From positions 1 through 36,949 of the forward strand of contig JAWXUF010000009.1 of assembly GCA_044432865.1 (NCBI GenBank): a DNA stretch of 36,949 nt. Reading direction: 5' to 3'. The position numbers and the translations under genes are program-made. Shown piece by piece: positions 1 through 9,081 of this stretch; the stretch's first letter is position 1; each line of letters begins with the position of its first letter. The stretch is from JAWXUE01 sp044432865 (GTDB lineage Bacteria; Bacillota_I; Bacilli_A; Acholeplasmatales; Anaeroplasmataceae). The notes beneath the pieces were generated by a model. That model did not search any database and was not told where the DNA came from. It worked only from the letters and a program-made list of their open reading frames with translations.

Positions 1-190
1 ATTTTCTATGTTCAGGGAATTCATTTAAAAATACAAACATTTCAAAACTCTTAGGACCTCTATCAAAGTTATCACCGCATGATACAATTATGTGTTCTTC
101 ATTTTTTTCATCAAATCCGGCTAACCTCAAATCTCTCATTAGTTCATCGTAGTGACCGTGGACATCAGAAAATACAAAATATTTTTTCAT
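1..190 (-). CDS. Metallophosphoesterase, N-terminal part only
   Basis: A leftward gene that runs off the left edge; about 63 codons are visible. The ATG at 190 follows a GGAGTG ribosome-binding site. The visible protein begins MKKYFVFSDVHGHYDEL and later has GDNFDRGP. DxH and GDxxDRG are the first two metal-binding motifs of calcineurin-like phosphoesterases, in the PP2A-like / diadenosine tetraphosphatase layout. The family uses two metal ions to hydrolyse phosphate esters; the substrate cannot be told from this fragment. The C-terminal motifs (GNH, GH) lie outside the window. Family call firm, substrate unknown. Confidence 0.8.
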   Translation of the reverse strand, partial: MKKYFVFSDVHGHYDELMRDLRLAGFDEKNEEHIIVSCGDNFDRGPKSFEMFVFLNEFPEHRK

Positions 191-280
191 ATTATCACTC
201 CATTTTCCATTATTGATATTATAACAATATTATTATTTAAAATCAAATCATTTAATTGTTTATTGTAATATTTCATAAAT

Positions 281-325
281 AAAAAACACTTTAAGTAGAA
301 ATATGTCTTACTTAAAGCGTTTTTT
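281..325 (-). terminator. Rho-independent terminator of the InlB-repeat gene
   Basis: A 17-bp stem (281-297 with 309-325) with an 11-base loop, just downstream of the stop of the gene at 336-2735. One pair is G-U when read leftward but A-C when read rightward, and leftward transcription ends in a T-run. Both favour leftward use. Confidence 0.8.
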
Positions 326-335
326 AATTCAATAT

Positions 336-2735
336 TTATTGAAACATTTCTAATTCCATACAAGGTCTATAACCCATTGTATTAGTAGCACTTGATGATG
401 AATTACCTTTTGTTAAAGCAAAGTAAACATAAGTTCCACCATCTGCAGAACCACGACCATACCACCATTTTACACATCCTGATGGAGATGAATAAACATA
501 TAGATTTTTAGCTTTAGCATAGTCAGTAGGTTTAATTTCTCTTCTACTACATTCGTAACCAGAAGAAATTGCAAATCCATAATTCGAATTTGTAACACTA
601 GAAATAAAATAAACTTTATCTGTAGTTTGAACATTGTATTTAGTATACGTAGTATTACTAATACCATTTTGTTGTGTAGTATTGAACGCTCTATTATAGA
701 ATGAGTTATTTAAGTATTCTCTTGAATCACTATACTCCCAATCATTTATACTTCTTTGAACACCATCTGAATCTACTTTAGCAGATGTGTTATATGCACC
801 AGCATCAATAACTAAATTAGTTATAACTTCTTTTGTACCATCACTATCAGTTAAAACTCTCCAAACAATTGGTTCTACTTTGAAAAATTCAACAGAACCA
901 TCTACTATTTCAAAAGAATTTCCCCATTTAGCTGACGATGATCCTGGATCAACAACTAAACGCTCATATTCATGACCATCTAATTCGTAATACCCTTGTT
1001 CATTAGTTTCAGTAAGACTTAATAATTTTTCTCTTAATGTTTTATTTTGAACAACTGTTTGAGGATATGACCCATAATTCATTAGTGAATAATAAGTAGA
1101 TTTACTATATTCAACACTTTGAGATTGAACAACAGATTTACCATATAAATGGATTCCGTTTGTTGCATAATCAGACCATTTTGATAAAACACCTGATGAT
1201 AGATATGTATAGTAACCTGTATACACTGAATCGTAATACCAATTCGCTGTATAACTATCACCATCCCAATGTTTTTGTAAATAATAAAAAGAAATTTCAA
1301 GTGGATTATATTTATCAGCATTTATAGTTTCAGTTAATTCACCATCAACATAATAGTAAACATCATAATATATATATTCCCAAAGTGCTTCAATTTCTAA
1401 TGCACCAGTATGTCCATCTAATTCGAATGTATCATAATGAACTCCATTTACTAACCATCCAGCAAATGTACAGTGTGCTCTTGTTGGAGTAATAAGTGTA
1501 CGTTCAGTTTCAATTGTGTAAGTTGTAGGGTTTGATGAAGAGTTTGTACCACTGTTCATTACATAAGTGATTTTGTATGAAGTAGGAGTCCATTGTGCTA
1601 CTGCAGTATAATCTCCTGTTTTTGCCCAAACTTTAGAAGAATCTAAATTTTCCCCTCCTACAGACCAACCAGTAAATGTGTAACCTGTTTTTGTTGGAGT
1701 TGGTAATGAGTAAGAATAATCCATTTTAACTTCGATTGGTGCATGTTCAGAACCACCATTTGAATCAAAAGTTAAGAAGTCAGTTCCCTCTGCTACCCAT
1801 TTTGCAGTTAAAGTTACATTATCTTCATAGATGTATGTACCTGAAGTACCTACATAAGTATCTCCACAATACCATCCACCAAATTTATACCCACTTCTTG
1901 TTGGAGTTGGTAAACTAAATGAGTCCATATAATCGATAAATAAGTCTGTAACATATGTACCACCATTACTATCAAAACTCATTTGATATGTAGTTGTACT
2001 CCATTTCGCAGTTAAAGTTACATTTTGTGAATAAGTCCAAATTCCTTCATTGAAATAATCATTACCATAATACCAACCTTCAAATACAAATCCATATCTT
2101 TCAGGAGTTGGTAAACTAAATACATCTTCATACACAACTTTTTGTTGAGCAATAGATTCTCCACCATTAGTATTAAATGTTAAATAATAAGATCTATTTT
2201 CCCATGTTGCGTTAACATATGTTGTTTTTGTAATAGGTTCAGCAAAATCATAATCCCATCCTAAGAATGTTTTACCAGCATCACCGATACTACCTGGAGA
2301 AGTAGCATATTCACCAGATAATACAACTTGTGAACTAACATTAGCAGCAACTCCTGTACTAAAATTAACCGAATAATATTGATCAAATTCAATATCTAAT
2401 GAACCATTAGAAAAATCACTGTACCATCCATCAGCATTTACAATATTTTCTAATGAATACATTCTAGTCCATTGATCATTTGCTCCGTATTCTACATTTA
2501 AATCAACCATTCTATATTTAATAGCTTCAGATTTACTATCTGCTAACCATGTATCATAATCTTGTTTATAACCAGCTGATAACATTTGTTGGTACATTGA
2601 TTCTGTACTTGTTAATGAATCACCAGTCCCTTCTATTCCTTCAGATGATGCGTTTGCCATATATAAAGCTCCACCTAGACAAACTACTGCACCTGCTAAA
2701 ACTCCTACTACTGTTTTATTATTGTTATTTTTCAT
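336..2735 (-). CDS. Secreted InlB-repeat surface protein with DUF6273-like C-terminus
   Basis: A 799-residue secreted protein. It has an N-terminal signal segment (about residues 7-29) with a likely signal-peptidase site after ANA. Four clear Listeria-Bacteroides (InlB B, Flg_new) repeats follow at about 183-245, 249-313, 320-382 and 387-452, each running from a TFxxNGG-type strand through SLPTPT..GY.F.GW to a closing AKW/AQW. More degenerate copies lie at about 118-178 and 456-533. Residues about 555-799 (PIVWRVL, YN, LNNSFYNRAF, YRPC) resemble the DUF6273 domain of secreted Bacillota proteins. There is no LPxTG, C-terminal membrane anchor or lipobox, so it is released or held non-covalently. 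InlB repeats are found in adhesin-like proteins; the ligand is unknown. The start is set by GAGGTGAT eight bases before the ATG. It is monocistronic, with a terminator behind it. Confidence 0.85.
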   Translation of the reverse strand: MKNNNNKTVVGVLAGAVVCLGGALYMANASSEGIEGTGDSLTSTESMYQQMLSAGYKQDYDTWLADSKSEAIKYRMVDLNVEYGANDQWTRMYSLENIVNADGWYSDFSNGSLDIEFDQYYSVNFSTGVAANVSSQVVLSGEYATSPGSIGDAGKTFLGWDYDFAEPITKTTYVNATWENRSYYLTFNTNGGESIAQQKVVYEDVFSLPTPERYGFVFEGWYYGNDYFNEGIWTYSQNVTLTAKWSTTTYQMSFDSNGGTYVTDLFIDYMDSFSLPTPTRSGYKFGGWYCGDTYVGTSGTYIYEDNVTLTAKWVAEGTDFLTFDSNGGSEHAPIEVKMDYSYSLPTPTKTGYTFTGWSVGGENLDSSKVWAKTGDYTAVAQWTPTSYKITYVMNSGTNSSSNPTTYTIETERTLITPTRAHCTFAGWLVNGVHYDTFELDGHTGALEIEALWEYIYYDVYYYVDGELTETINADKYNPLEISFYYLQKHWDGDSYTANWYYDSVYTGYYTYLSSGVLSKWSDYATNGIHLYGKSVVQSQSVEYSKSTYYSLMNYGSYPQTVVQNKTLREKLLSLTETNEQGYYELDGHEYERLVVDPGSSSAKWGNSFEIVDGSVEFFKVEPIVWRVLTDSDGTKEVITNLVIDAGAYNTSAKVDSDGVQRSINDWEYSDSREYLNNSFYNRAFNTTQQNGISNTTYTKYNVQTTDKVYFISSVTNSNYGFAISSGYECSRREIKPTDYAKAKNLYVYSSPSGCVKWWYGRGSADGGTYVYFALTKGNSSSSATNTMGYRPCMELEMFQ

Positions 2736-2854
2736 AAAAAATCACCTCACAATTAGTATATCAATTATATTTTTATTTTCTATATGTGTGTATTTACTAT
2801 AAACTATTAGTACACGTACATTTATCATTTTGCACAAAAAAAACACGGAAAACC

Positions 2855-2903
2855 ATAAAAAAACGAATGATTAACATGGATTAATCATGTTATCATTCGT
2901 TTT
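2855..2903 (-). terminator. Terminator overlapping the end of the ClpC-like gene
   Basis: An 18-bp stem (2860-2871 with 2892-2903 and 2873-2878 with 2886-2891, one bulged base) with a T-run on the leftward transcript. The stem includes the last ten or so codons and the stop of the ClpC-like gene, so coding and terminator sequence are shared. Confidence 0.85.
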
Positions 2904-4829
2904 AGACTTTATTATTACAATATTTTGCTCACTTCTATTTAAGGTATAACTACCTTTTTTATAGTGATTTATTATATTCATAAAACATTTCAAATATAAT
3001 TCTTTATTACTTTCAAAATCTATATTATCATAAGACAAGTTATATCCTTTATTTTTCATAAATTCTACTTCAGTATTTGTAGCAATAAACTTCTTCTCAT
3101 TAAATATTGTATATTGTTTTGAAGAACTAATTTCTTTTTTACATTCTAAGAAACCAACACTATGTTCTTCAATACTTTCTTCTTTATATATTAACACTAA
3201 ATTTTTACAATCAATTAGATTTCCTTTTTTATCGTAGAAATAGCCCTTATCAACAACGTTATCTAGGAAGTCGATAATTTCTTTAGATGCTAATTTATAA
3301 TTAGATAGTATTACAACACTTAGTGGATAAGAAGCAATATGTTCGGATAGTATTCCACCTTCATCATACCCCACATACCCTTTTGGAGAACCAATCAAAC
3401 TAGATAAACTGTGTGATTCTTTATATGTTGATAAATCTAAATCTAAGAACATTTCATCTGTTATTCCTAAACAGTTAATCATTTCTTTCTTCATTTCATT
3501 TAGATTATACTCATCTTTTGAAAATGATATTGTTCCTAATACTTTATGATCAATACCTAAGTAATATTCTAGATATAAAGGATTTAACTCTTTATAGAAA
3601 TTGTCTTCTTTTACTTTCGTAACTTTTAATCCTATAATTTGTCTAATAGCTTCATCAATTATATTATTATTAATTACTTTTAAATTTTTCATCTTAGCAA
3701 TACTTAACGCTTCATCAAGTAAATCAATTCCTTTGTCAGGAAATCTTCTATTAACTATTTTTTTATTTGCTTGTTCAATAATATAATGAACAACATGAGA
3801 TGGTACTTTTACACTATGATATTTTTCATAATCTTTTTTTATTCCAAATAAAATATTTTTCATTTCTTGAATCGTTGGTTCAGAAACAAACACTGTTTGA
3901 AATCTTCTAGATAGAGCTTTATCAGTTAAAATAGTTTTTCTATACTCTTCTATTGTAGTTGCACCAATTACTTTAAAACTATTTCTAGCTAAAAATGGTT
4001 TTAATATATTCGCTGCATCAAGTGCACCTTCACTTGATCCTGCTCCCATAATTGTATGAATTTCATCAATGAATAAAATAATGTTTGGTTTATTAACAAT
4101 TGATTTAGTAAGAGTATCTATTCTAGCCTCAAAATCACCACGGTATTTTGTATTAGATAACAAACTACTTAAATTAAGTGAAAGAATTTCATAATTTTCA
4201 TTTTGTTTTGCATAAAAACTTGCTAGACCTTCAACTAAAGCAGTTTTCCCTACACCTGCATTCCCAACAAGTAAAGGATTGTTTTTGTTCTTTCTAGAAA
4301 TAATAACTCTCATTCTCTCTAGATATTCTTCTCTACCAATAAACTTATCAAACTCTTTATTTTTAGCCTTCTTTGTTAAATTAGTTGTATATTCTATTTC
4401 TTCATCAGATAAATTAAATACTTCTTTTAAATCATCTAAAATATCTTTTAAATCAATTCCTAAATAATCTAACTGAGTTAAAAATATTGTATCTTTAGTT
4501 AATAACAAACTAAAAAATAAATGTTCTTCTAGAATATCTTCACTACCCTGTTCTTCGGCAATTGTTTGTGCTGTTTTAAACATACTTTCTAATTTCTTTG
4601 TATATTTGCTATTATTTTGTCTAATAATAACAAGAGAATTCAATATATCATAAATTTCCTCACTTGTTACATCATACTCTTCTAATAAATATCTACAGAT
4701 AGAATCTTTACTGTTGAATAACGCAAGTAAAAAACCTTCTGTACCTATACATTGTAATTCTTTTTCTTCAGAATACCTACTAGCATCTTTAATTATTTGT
4801 TTCGCTTTTTCGCTATATTTTTCAAACAT
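2871..4829 (-). CDS. ClpC-like AAA+ protein with degenerate second ATPase domain
   Basis: 652 residues. Residues 1-140 are a Clp_N repeat domain, which in ClpC binds adaptors and substrates. Residues about 160-400 are an intact first AAA+ module: Walker A GNAGVGKT (189-196), Walker B with DEIH (255-258), and RRF for the arginine finger. The second module is recognisable by SSLIGSPKGYVGYDEGG (about 476-492), which matches the ClpB/ClpC NBD2 pore region, but it has no Walker A and the Walker B position reads SVVILSNYK instead of an acidic DE pair. VGF at 558-560 sits where ClpC has its ClpP-docking loop. No long middle domain or UVR motif is visible. ClpC family members are usually about 800 residues. 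So one ring should hydrolyse ATP and the other appears dead. The ATG has an AGGAGG site. Substrate and ClpP binding are inference. Confidence 0.85.
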   Translation of the reverse strand: MFEKYSEKAKQIIKDASRYSEEKELQCIGTEGFLLALFNSKDSICRYLLEEYDVTSEEIYDILNSLVIIRQNNSKYTKKLESMFKTAQTIAEEQGSEDILEEHLFFSLLLTKDTIFLTQLDYLGIDLKDILDDLKEVFNLSDEEIEYTTNLTKKAKNKEFDKFIGREEYLERMRVIISRKNKNNPLLVGNAGVGKTALVEGLASFYAKQNENYEILSLNLSSLLSNTKYRGDFEARIDTLTKSIVNKPNIILFIDEIHTIMGAGSSEGALDAANILKPFLARNSFKVIGATTIEEYRKTILTDKALSRRFQTVFVSEPTIQEMKNILFGIKKDYEKYHSVKVPSHVVHYIIEQANKKIVNRRFPDKGIDLLDEALSIAKMKNLKVINNNIIDEAIRQIIGLKVTKVKEDNFYKELNPLYLEYYLGIDHKVLGTISFSKDEYNLNEMKKEMINCLGITDEMFLDLDLSTYKESHSLSSLIGSPKGYVGYDEGGILSEHIASYPLSVVILSNYKLASKEIIDFLDNVVDKGYFYDKKGNLIDCKNLVLIYKEESIEEHSVGFLECKKEISSSKQYTIFNEKKFIATNTEVEFMKNKGYNLSYDNIDFESNKELYLKCFMNIINHYKKGSYTLNRSEQNIVIIKSKTNDNMINPC

Positions 4830-4933
4830 TATATTCCTCCTTTGCTACTCCTGTGTTATAGTATATGTAGTAAATTAAAAATTATTGATTTTTTTCTAAT
4901 ATTTGTTAAATTTTTTTTAAAAGGAGTATGTAT

Positions 4934-6190
4934 ATGAATGAAAAAGCCATCATTGTAAAAGTAACATTACAAGAAGATAAACATAATATTGCTTATGATT
5001 TAGAAGAATTAACTAATCTATGTAATAGTTGTTTAATTGATGTAGTGGAAATATTTACTCAAACAATTTCAAAAATTAATAATTCAACTTATATTGGTAG
5101 TGGTAAATTAATTGAATTAAAAACTTTAATTGAAAATAATGATTTTACTATTGTTGTATTTGATGATGAATTATCTGCAACACAATTAAGAAATATTGAA
5201 GAACAATTAGATATAAAAGTAATTGACCGAAGCATGCTTATTTTAGATATATTTAGAAAAAGAGCTAAATCAAATGATTCAATATTAGAAGTTAAATTAG
5301 CACAACTTAAATATCTTCTTCCGAGACTTGCTGGGATGAATAAAGATTTATCTAGACAAGGCGGATTTAACGCAAAAGGTCCAGGGGAGAAACAGATAGA
5401 TTTAGATAGAAGAAAAATAAGTGAAGAAATATTTTTCATAGAATCTAAATTAGCAATGACAAGACAAACTAGAAACATTCAAAAACAAAGAAGGTTATCT
5501 TCTAATCTTCCTATTATTGCTTTAGTAGGTTATACAAATAGTGGGAAGTCTACTACTATGAATACATTGATTAAAACTGCTTCTAAAAATAGTGACAAAC
5601 TTGTTTATGAAAAAGATCAATTATTTGCTACTCTTGATACAAGTGTACGACATATAAAATTACCAAATAAATTAGAATTTATGTTAATTGATACAGTCGG
5701 ATTCATATCTAAACTACCTCATCATTTAGTTAATTCATTCCATTCAACTTTATCTGATACTTTAGATGCTGATTTAATAATTCATGTTGTAGATAGTTCT
5801 AATGAACATTATAATAAACATATTACTACTACTAATGAAGTGCTTGATAGTATTGGAGCTTCTCATATAAAGCAAGTTTACCTATTAAATAAATCAGATA
5901 AAAAATGTAATATTCCTTTCTTACTTAATGAAGATTCATTAGATTTCTCTAATAAAACTTTAGATAATTTCGATTCATTAATTTCTTATATTACTAATTT
6001 TTGTACAGATAATTATTATATTAATGTTGAACTACATATGCCAATGCATGAAAGCAAATTAATATCATATTTAGAAGGATACGCTATTACAACATTCAAA
6101 GTTTTTACTAATGATATAATATTATATAAGTGCTACATTTTATCTTCAGAATTAAAAACATTCGAAGATTTTAGAGTTGATAACATTTAA
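4934..6190 (+). CDS. hflX: GTPase HflX
   Basis: Ribosome-associated GTPase that splits stalled or hibernating ribosomes. The N-terminal HflX domain (about 1-190, with GGFNAKGPGEKQIDLDRR) is followed by the G domain: G1 GYTNSGKST (about 199), G3 DTVGF (about 252), G4 NKSD (about 319). Length (418) fits Bacilli HflX. An ATG also exists at 4928, but GGAG at 4923-4926 is only one base from it and seven from the ATG at 4934, so 4934 is the better start. It is divergent from the ClpC-like gene and alone in its transcription unit, with a strong terminator behind it. Confidence 0.93.
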   Translation: MNEKAIIVKVTLQEDKHNIAYDLEELTNLCNSCLIDVVEIFTQTISKINNSTYIGSGKLIELKTLIENNDFTIVVFDDELSATQLRNIEEQLDIKVIDRSMLILDIFRKRAKSNDSILEVKLAQLKYLLPRLAGMNKDLSRQGGFNAKGPGEKQIDLDRRKISEEIFFIESKLAMTRQTRNIQKQRRLSSNLPIIALVGYTNSGKSTTMNTLIKTASKNSDKLVYEKDQLFATLDTSVRHIKLPNKLEFMLIDTVGFISKLPHHLVNSFHSTLSDTLDADLIIHVVDSSNEHYNKHITTTNEVLDSIGASHIKQVYLLNKSDKKCNIPFLLNEDSLDFSNKTLDNFDSLISYITNFCTDNYYINVELHMPMHESKLISYLEGYAITTFKVFTNDIILYKCYILSSELKTFEDFRVDNI

Positions 6191-6201
6191 CTTTATATAC
6201 T

Positions 6202-6227
6202 AAACGGCTTTATTAAGCCGTTTTTTA
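6202..6227 (+). terminator. Terminator of hflX
   Basis: An 8-bp stem AACGGCTT / AAGCCGTT with a four-base loop and a T-run, directly after hflX. The remaining 230 bases up to the next gene are AT-rich, with a TATAAT at 6436-6441 and no convincing gene. Confidence 0.9.
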
Positions 6228-6458
6228 TTTATACACTTTTTTATAATACAGGCATCTCTACCAAAGTCCATTTTATATATGATATCTTAAATAATCAAAT
6301 TCATATTAATATAATTATAGAATTGTAATGTAATAATCTATACTGTAAATATACTTTCACGATAAATTCAAATATTTTTTCCTATTATGTTAACATTATT
6401 TTTTAAAAAATAAAGCATTTTACAACAAAAAATGATATAATTACCCTAGGTGATAATT

Positions 6459-7769
6459 ATGAAGAAAATTCCAAATGAATTATTAAAAGAATATGAAAAA
6501 ATCAAAAATATATATAATAAAGATAAAGAAAACTTATCTAAACATCTTGATGTTGCAGATTTCTTACTAGATAACGAACAATTCGAACTTGCCATCGATG
6601 AGTATCTTGATGTACTACTACTAAATCAAAATAATGATTTAACAAGTAATCAAATAAACGATTTATATATACGATTAGGAATTTGTTATATTAAAACAAA
6701 ACAACACCAAGCTGCATTAGAATGTTTCGCTAAATGCAATCACGATGAAGAGACTTTATCAACATTACACGAAAGTTTCAGAAATAATTATAGAAATGAT
6801 TGCCAAGCATCGCTTATGGAATTCTTCTGCGAAAACATGGATATGATGTACAAAAATACAGCAACAAACAATCAAGTAATTGAAGAATATATAAATAACA
6901 TTATCACTTCTGAAGTAAATGATTTCACCTTATTCACAATAGGAAAAATGTGTTTTAATAATGCTGACTATAGTAAAGCAGTTGAATGTTTTACATTAGC
7001 ATTAGAGAAAAACGAATTATCAATAACAAGATATTTTAGAGCATTAGCAAATAGAAATAATAACAAACTAATGGATTCATTAGCAGATGTTAAAATATTA
7101 CTAACTGAAGACCCAGAAGATTTAGACTATTTATTTTTAAAAGCACAATTAGACTACTTCTTACTTGAATACGAAGAAGCATATGAACAATTTATTAATA
7201 TACAAAATACAAATCACAACTTTCCTGAAATACACTTTTGGACAGCATGTGTTTTATTCAAGTTATATAGTTACGATAAAGCACTTGTGCAAATCGATGA
7301 AGAATTACAAAAAAGTGTCACTTACAATAAACTATATCTTAAATCGAAAATATTATTTGGAAAAGAACAATATAAAGAAGCTTTATTAATTGCAAAAGAC
7401 GCTCAACTTCTTGAAATAAATGAAGATATTATTGAATTTATATTAAGCGTATATTTACAATTAGATTTGTATCAACAAGGACTGAATTATGCAAAAAATT
7501 ATGTAGAATATAGTCAAAATGTATGGTATTCTAACTATATAGCAAAATTCAATTTTTGTTTAAAAAACTATAACGCGGCTATTGAACACTATAAACCTGT
7601 TTTAGGAAATAAAAATTTTCATCAAGATAGAATTCATTTCAATTGTGGTTACTGCTATGAAATGATAAATGATATTGAAAAAGCAAAAGAATTCTATAAT
7701 AAATCATTAGAGATTAATCCTAATAATATAGATTCAATTAAGAGATTGGAGAAAATCAATGAAAAGTAA
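6459..7769 (+). CDS. Tetratricopeptide-repeat protein
   Basis: 436 residues, soluble, built of repeated helix pairs across the whole length. Clear TPR-like units include LYIRLGICYIKTKQHQAALE (about 72-91), the segment around FTIGKMCFNNADYSKAVECF (about 160-180), and the C-terminal unit with CGYCYEMINDIEKAKEFY and LEINPN. No enzymatic domain is seen, so it is probably a scaffold or adaptor. A GTG nine bases upstream (6450) is in frame, but AGGTGAT at 6448-6454 is placed for the ATG at 6459. TATAAT at 6436-6441 would give a very short leader. The stop overlaps the start of the mscS-type gene by 11 bases, which suggests translational coupling and a shared role, perhaps at the membrane (inference). 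Confidence 0.8.
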   Translation: MKKIPNELLKEYEKIKNIYNKDKENLSKHLDVADFLLDNEQFELAIDEYLDVLLLNQNNDLTSNQINDLYIRLGICYIKTKQHQAALECFAKCNHDEETLSTLHESFRNNYRNDCQASLMEFFCENMDMMYKNTATNNQVIEEYINNIITSEVNDFTLFTIGKMCFNNADYSKAVECFTLALEKNELSITRYFRALANRNNNKLMDSLADVKILLTEDPEDLDYLFLKAQLDYFLLEYEEAYEQFINIQNTNHNFPEIHFWTACVLFKLYSYDKALVQIDEELQKSVTYNKLYLKSKILFGKEQYKEALLIAKDAQLLEINEDIIEFILSVYLQLDLYQQGLNYAKNYVEYSQNVWYSNYIAKFNFCLKNYNAAIEHYKPVLGNKNFHQDRIHFNCGYCYEMINDIEKAKEFYNKSLEINPNNIDSIKRLEKINEK

Positions 7770-9000
7770 AATGAAAAGTAAAATTAGACATGCATTTGAT
7801 TTTGCTAAAGAAAAGAAAAATAGAAAACATACAATTCTCGTTATTGCATTAGTATTAACATTTATATTTTCAGGTTATATTTATGGAGTCGACAGTATTT
7901 TTATTAAACCACTACCATTTACGAATTCAGTACTTCAAGCAATATGGAATAAACTACCAACTGCTCTAACAACTTACTTCATCATGTCTAGTTTAAGTTA
8001 TATTAATAAAGCTGTATACTACTTATTACATAAAGTATTTAATCATACAGCAAGAAGTGAAACTATTTTAAAAATGCTATTTAGTTTCATCAAATATGGT
8101 GTAGCAATTGTTGCAATATTATATATACTTACACTATGGGGTGTAGATGCAGATACATTATTAACTTCTGCTGGAGGGTTAGCATTAGTAGTCGGTCTTG
8201 GTGCTCAAGCATTAATTTCGGATGTACTTGCTGGAGTATTCATCGTATTTGAAGGAGAGTTTAATGTTGGAGATATCGTAGTAATCGATGGATGGCGTGG
8301 AAAAGTACTTTCAATAGGTATTAGATCAACAAAATTTAGAGATATTTACGGAGATATTAAAACAATTAATAACTCTCAAATTACTACTGTAGTAAATAAA
8401 ACAAAAGAACTATCAATGGCTGATGTTGTTGTAGGAATAAACTATGGTTAATCACTTGAAAGAGTTGAAGCGATCATAAAAAAAGAAATTGATGGTATGA
8501 ATGATCGTATTCCTGAAGCACAAGAAGAAATTAAATATTTAGGTGTACAAGACTTAAATGCTTCTTCTGTAGATTTACTATTTATTACATATTGTAAAGA
8601 AGAGCATATCCTTGCAGCAAAAAGAAAAATGAGAAGAGAATTAAAATTAATTTTTGATCATTATCAAATTGAAATACCATATCAACATATTACAATTGAA
8701 CATCAAAGAGATAAAGATACAATTGTTAAACCAGAAGTATTAGAAAAATATTACAAAACTTTCAATCATGAAGAAGATATTGAAATCGACTATGAAAACT
8801 TATTATTTAATAAGGAAGTTCCTGAAAAAGAAACTCTTATTAATAAAGAGGCAATTACAAGTTTAATGACTAAAAAAGAAAAAGATGAAGAAATTGATAT
8901 TGCCAAAGCAGTTTGTCATAAACGTAATGGTAAATACAATTACTATCTACAAAAAAAGAAAGATCAAAAAGCAAAAAAACCAAAATACGGAAAAAGATAA
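7759..9000 (+). pseudogene. MscS-family mechanosensitive channel, split by an in-frame TAA
   Basis: A 413-codon frame interrupted by a single TAA at 8449-8451 with no frameshift. Codons 1-230 hold membrane segments at about 24-45, 58-80 and 100-122. They are followed by the pore helix and beta domain typical of MscS: LTSAGGLALVVGLGAQ, LAGVFIVFEGEFNVGDIV and GWRGKVLSIGIRSTK. After the stop the same frame continues with SLERVEAIIKKEI and the MscS C-terminal alpha/beta domain, then a basic tail of roughly 90 residues. Most homologues have an acidic or polar residue at the stop, so CAA or GAA to TAA is the simplest change. The downstream ATG at 8497 lacks a good ribosome-binding site. MscS channels release solutes on hypo-osmotic shock. 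A 230-residue product would lack most of the cytoplasmic vestibule. Sequencing error, recent pseudogene and readthrough are all possible. Confidence 0.8.
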
Positions 9001-9080
9001 AAGAGTACATTTATGACGGCTCCATAAGTCGAACCAATTAATATTGGATACTTATGGAGTACACCATAGTATGTACTCTT
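9001..9080. terminator. Long nested hairpin, likely bidirectional terminator
   Basis: An 80-base, almost fully self-complementary segment between the convergent mscS and dusB genes. Perfect stems: AAGAGTACAT (9001-9010) with 9071-9080; TATG (9012-9015) with 9065-9068; CTCCATAAGT (9020-9029) with 9050-9059; CCAAT (9034-9038) with 9043-9047, loop TAAT. T-runs follow in both directions. It is much longer than the other terminators here. Confidence 0.75.
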
Positions 9081-9081
9081 T

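Noticed and set aside
4830..4933. CtsR operator before the ClpC-like gene
   Set aside because: No GGTCAAA-type direct repeat is present in the divergent region.
5089..5478. 129-codon open frame on the minus strand
   Set aside because: Fully antisense to the hflX coding region, with no ribosome-binding site or recognisable domain; a shadow of the real frame.
8497..9000. Second mscS fragment as an independent gene
   Set aside because: It is in the same frame as the first part, continues the same domain, and lacks a convincing ribosome-binding site. Treated as part of one interrupted gene.
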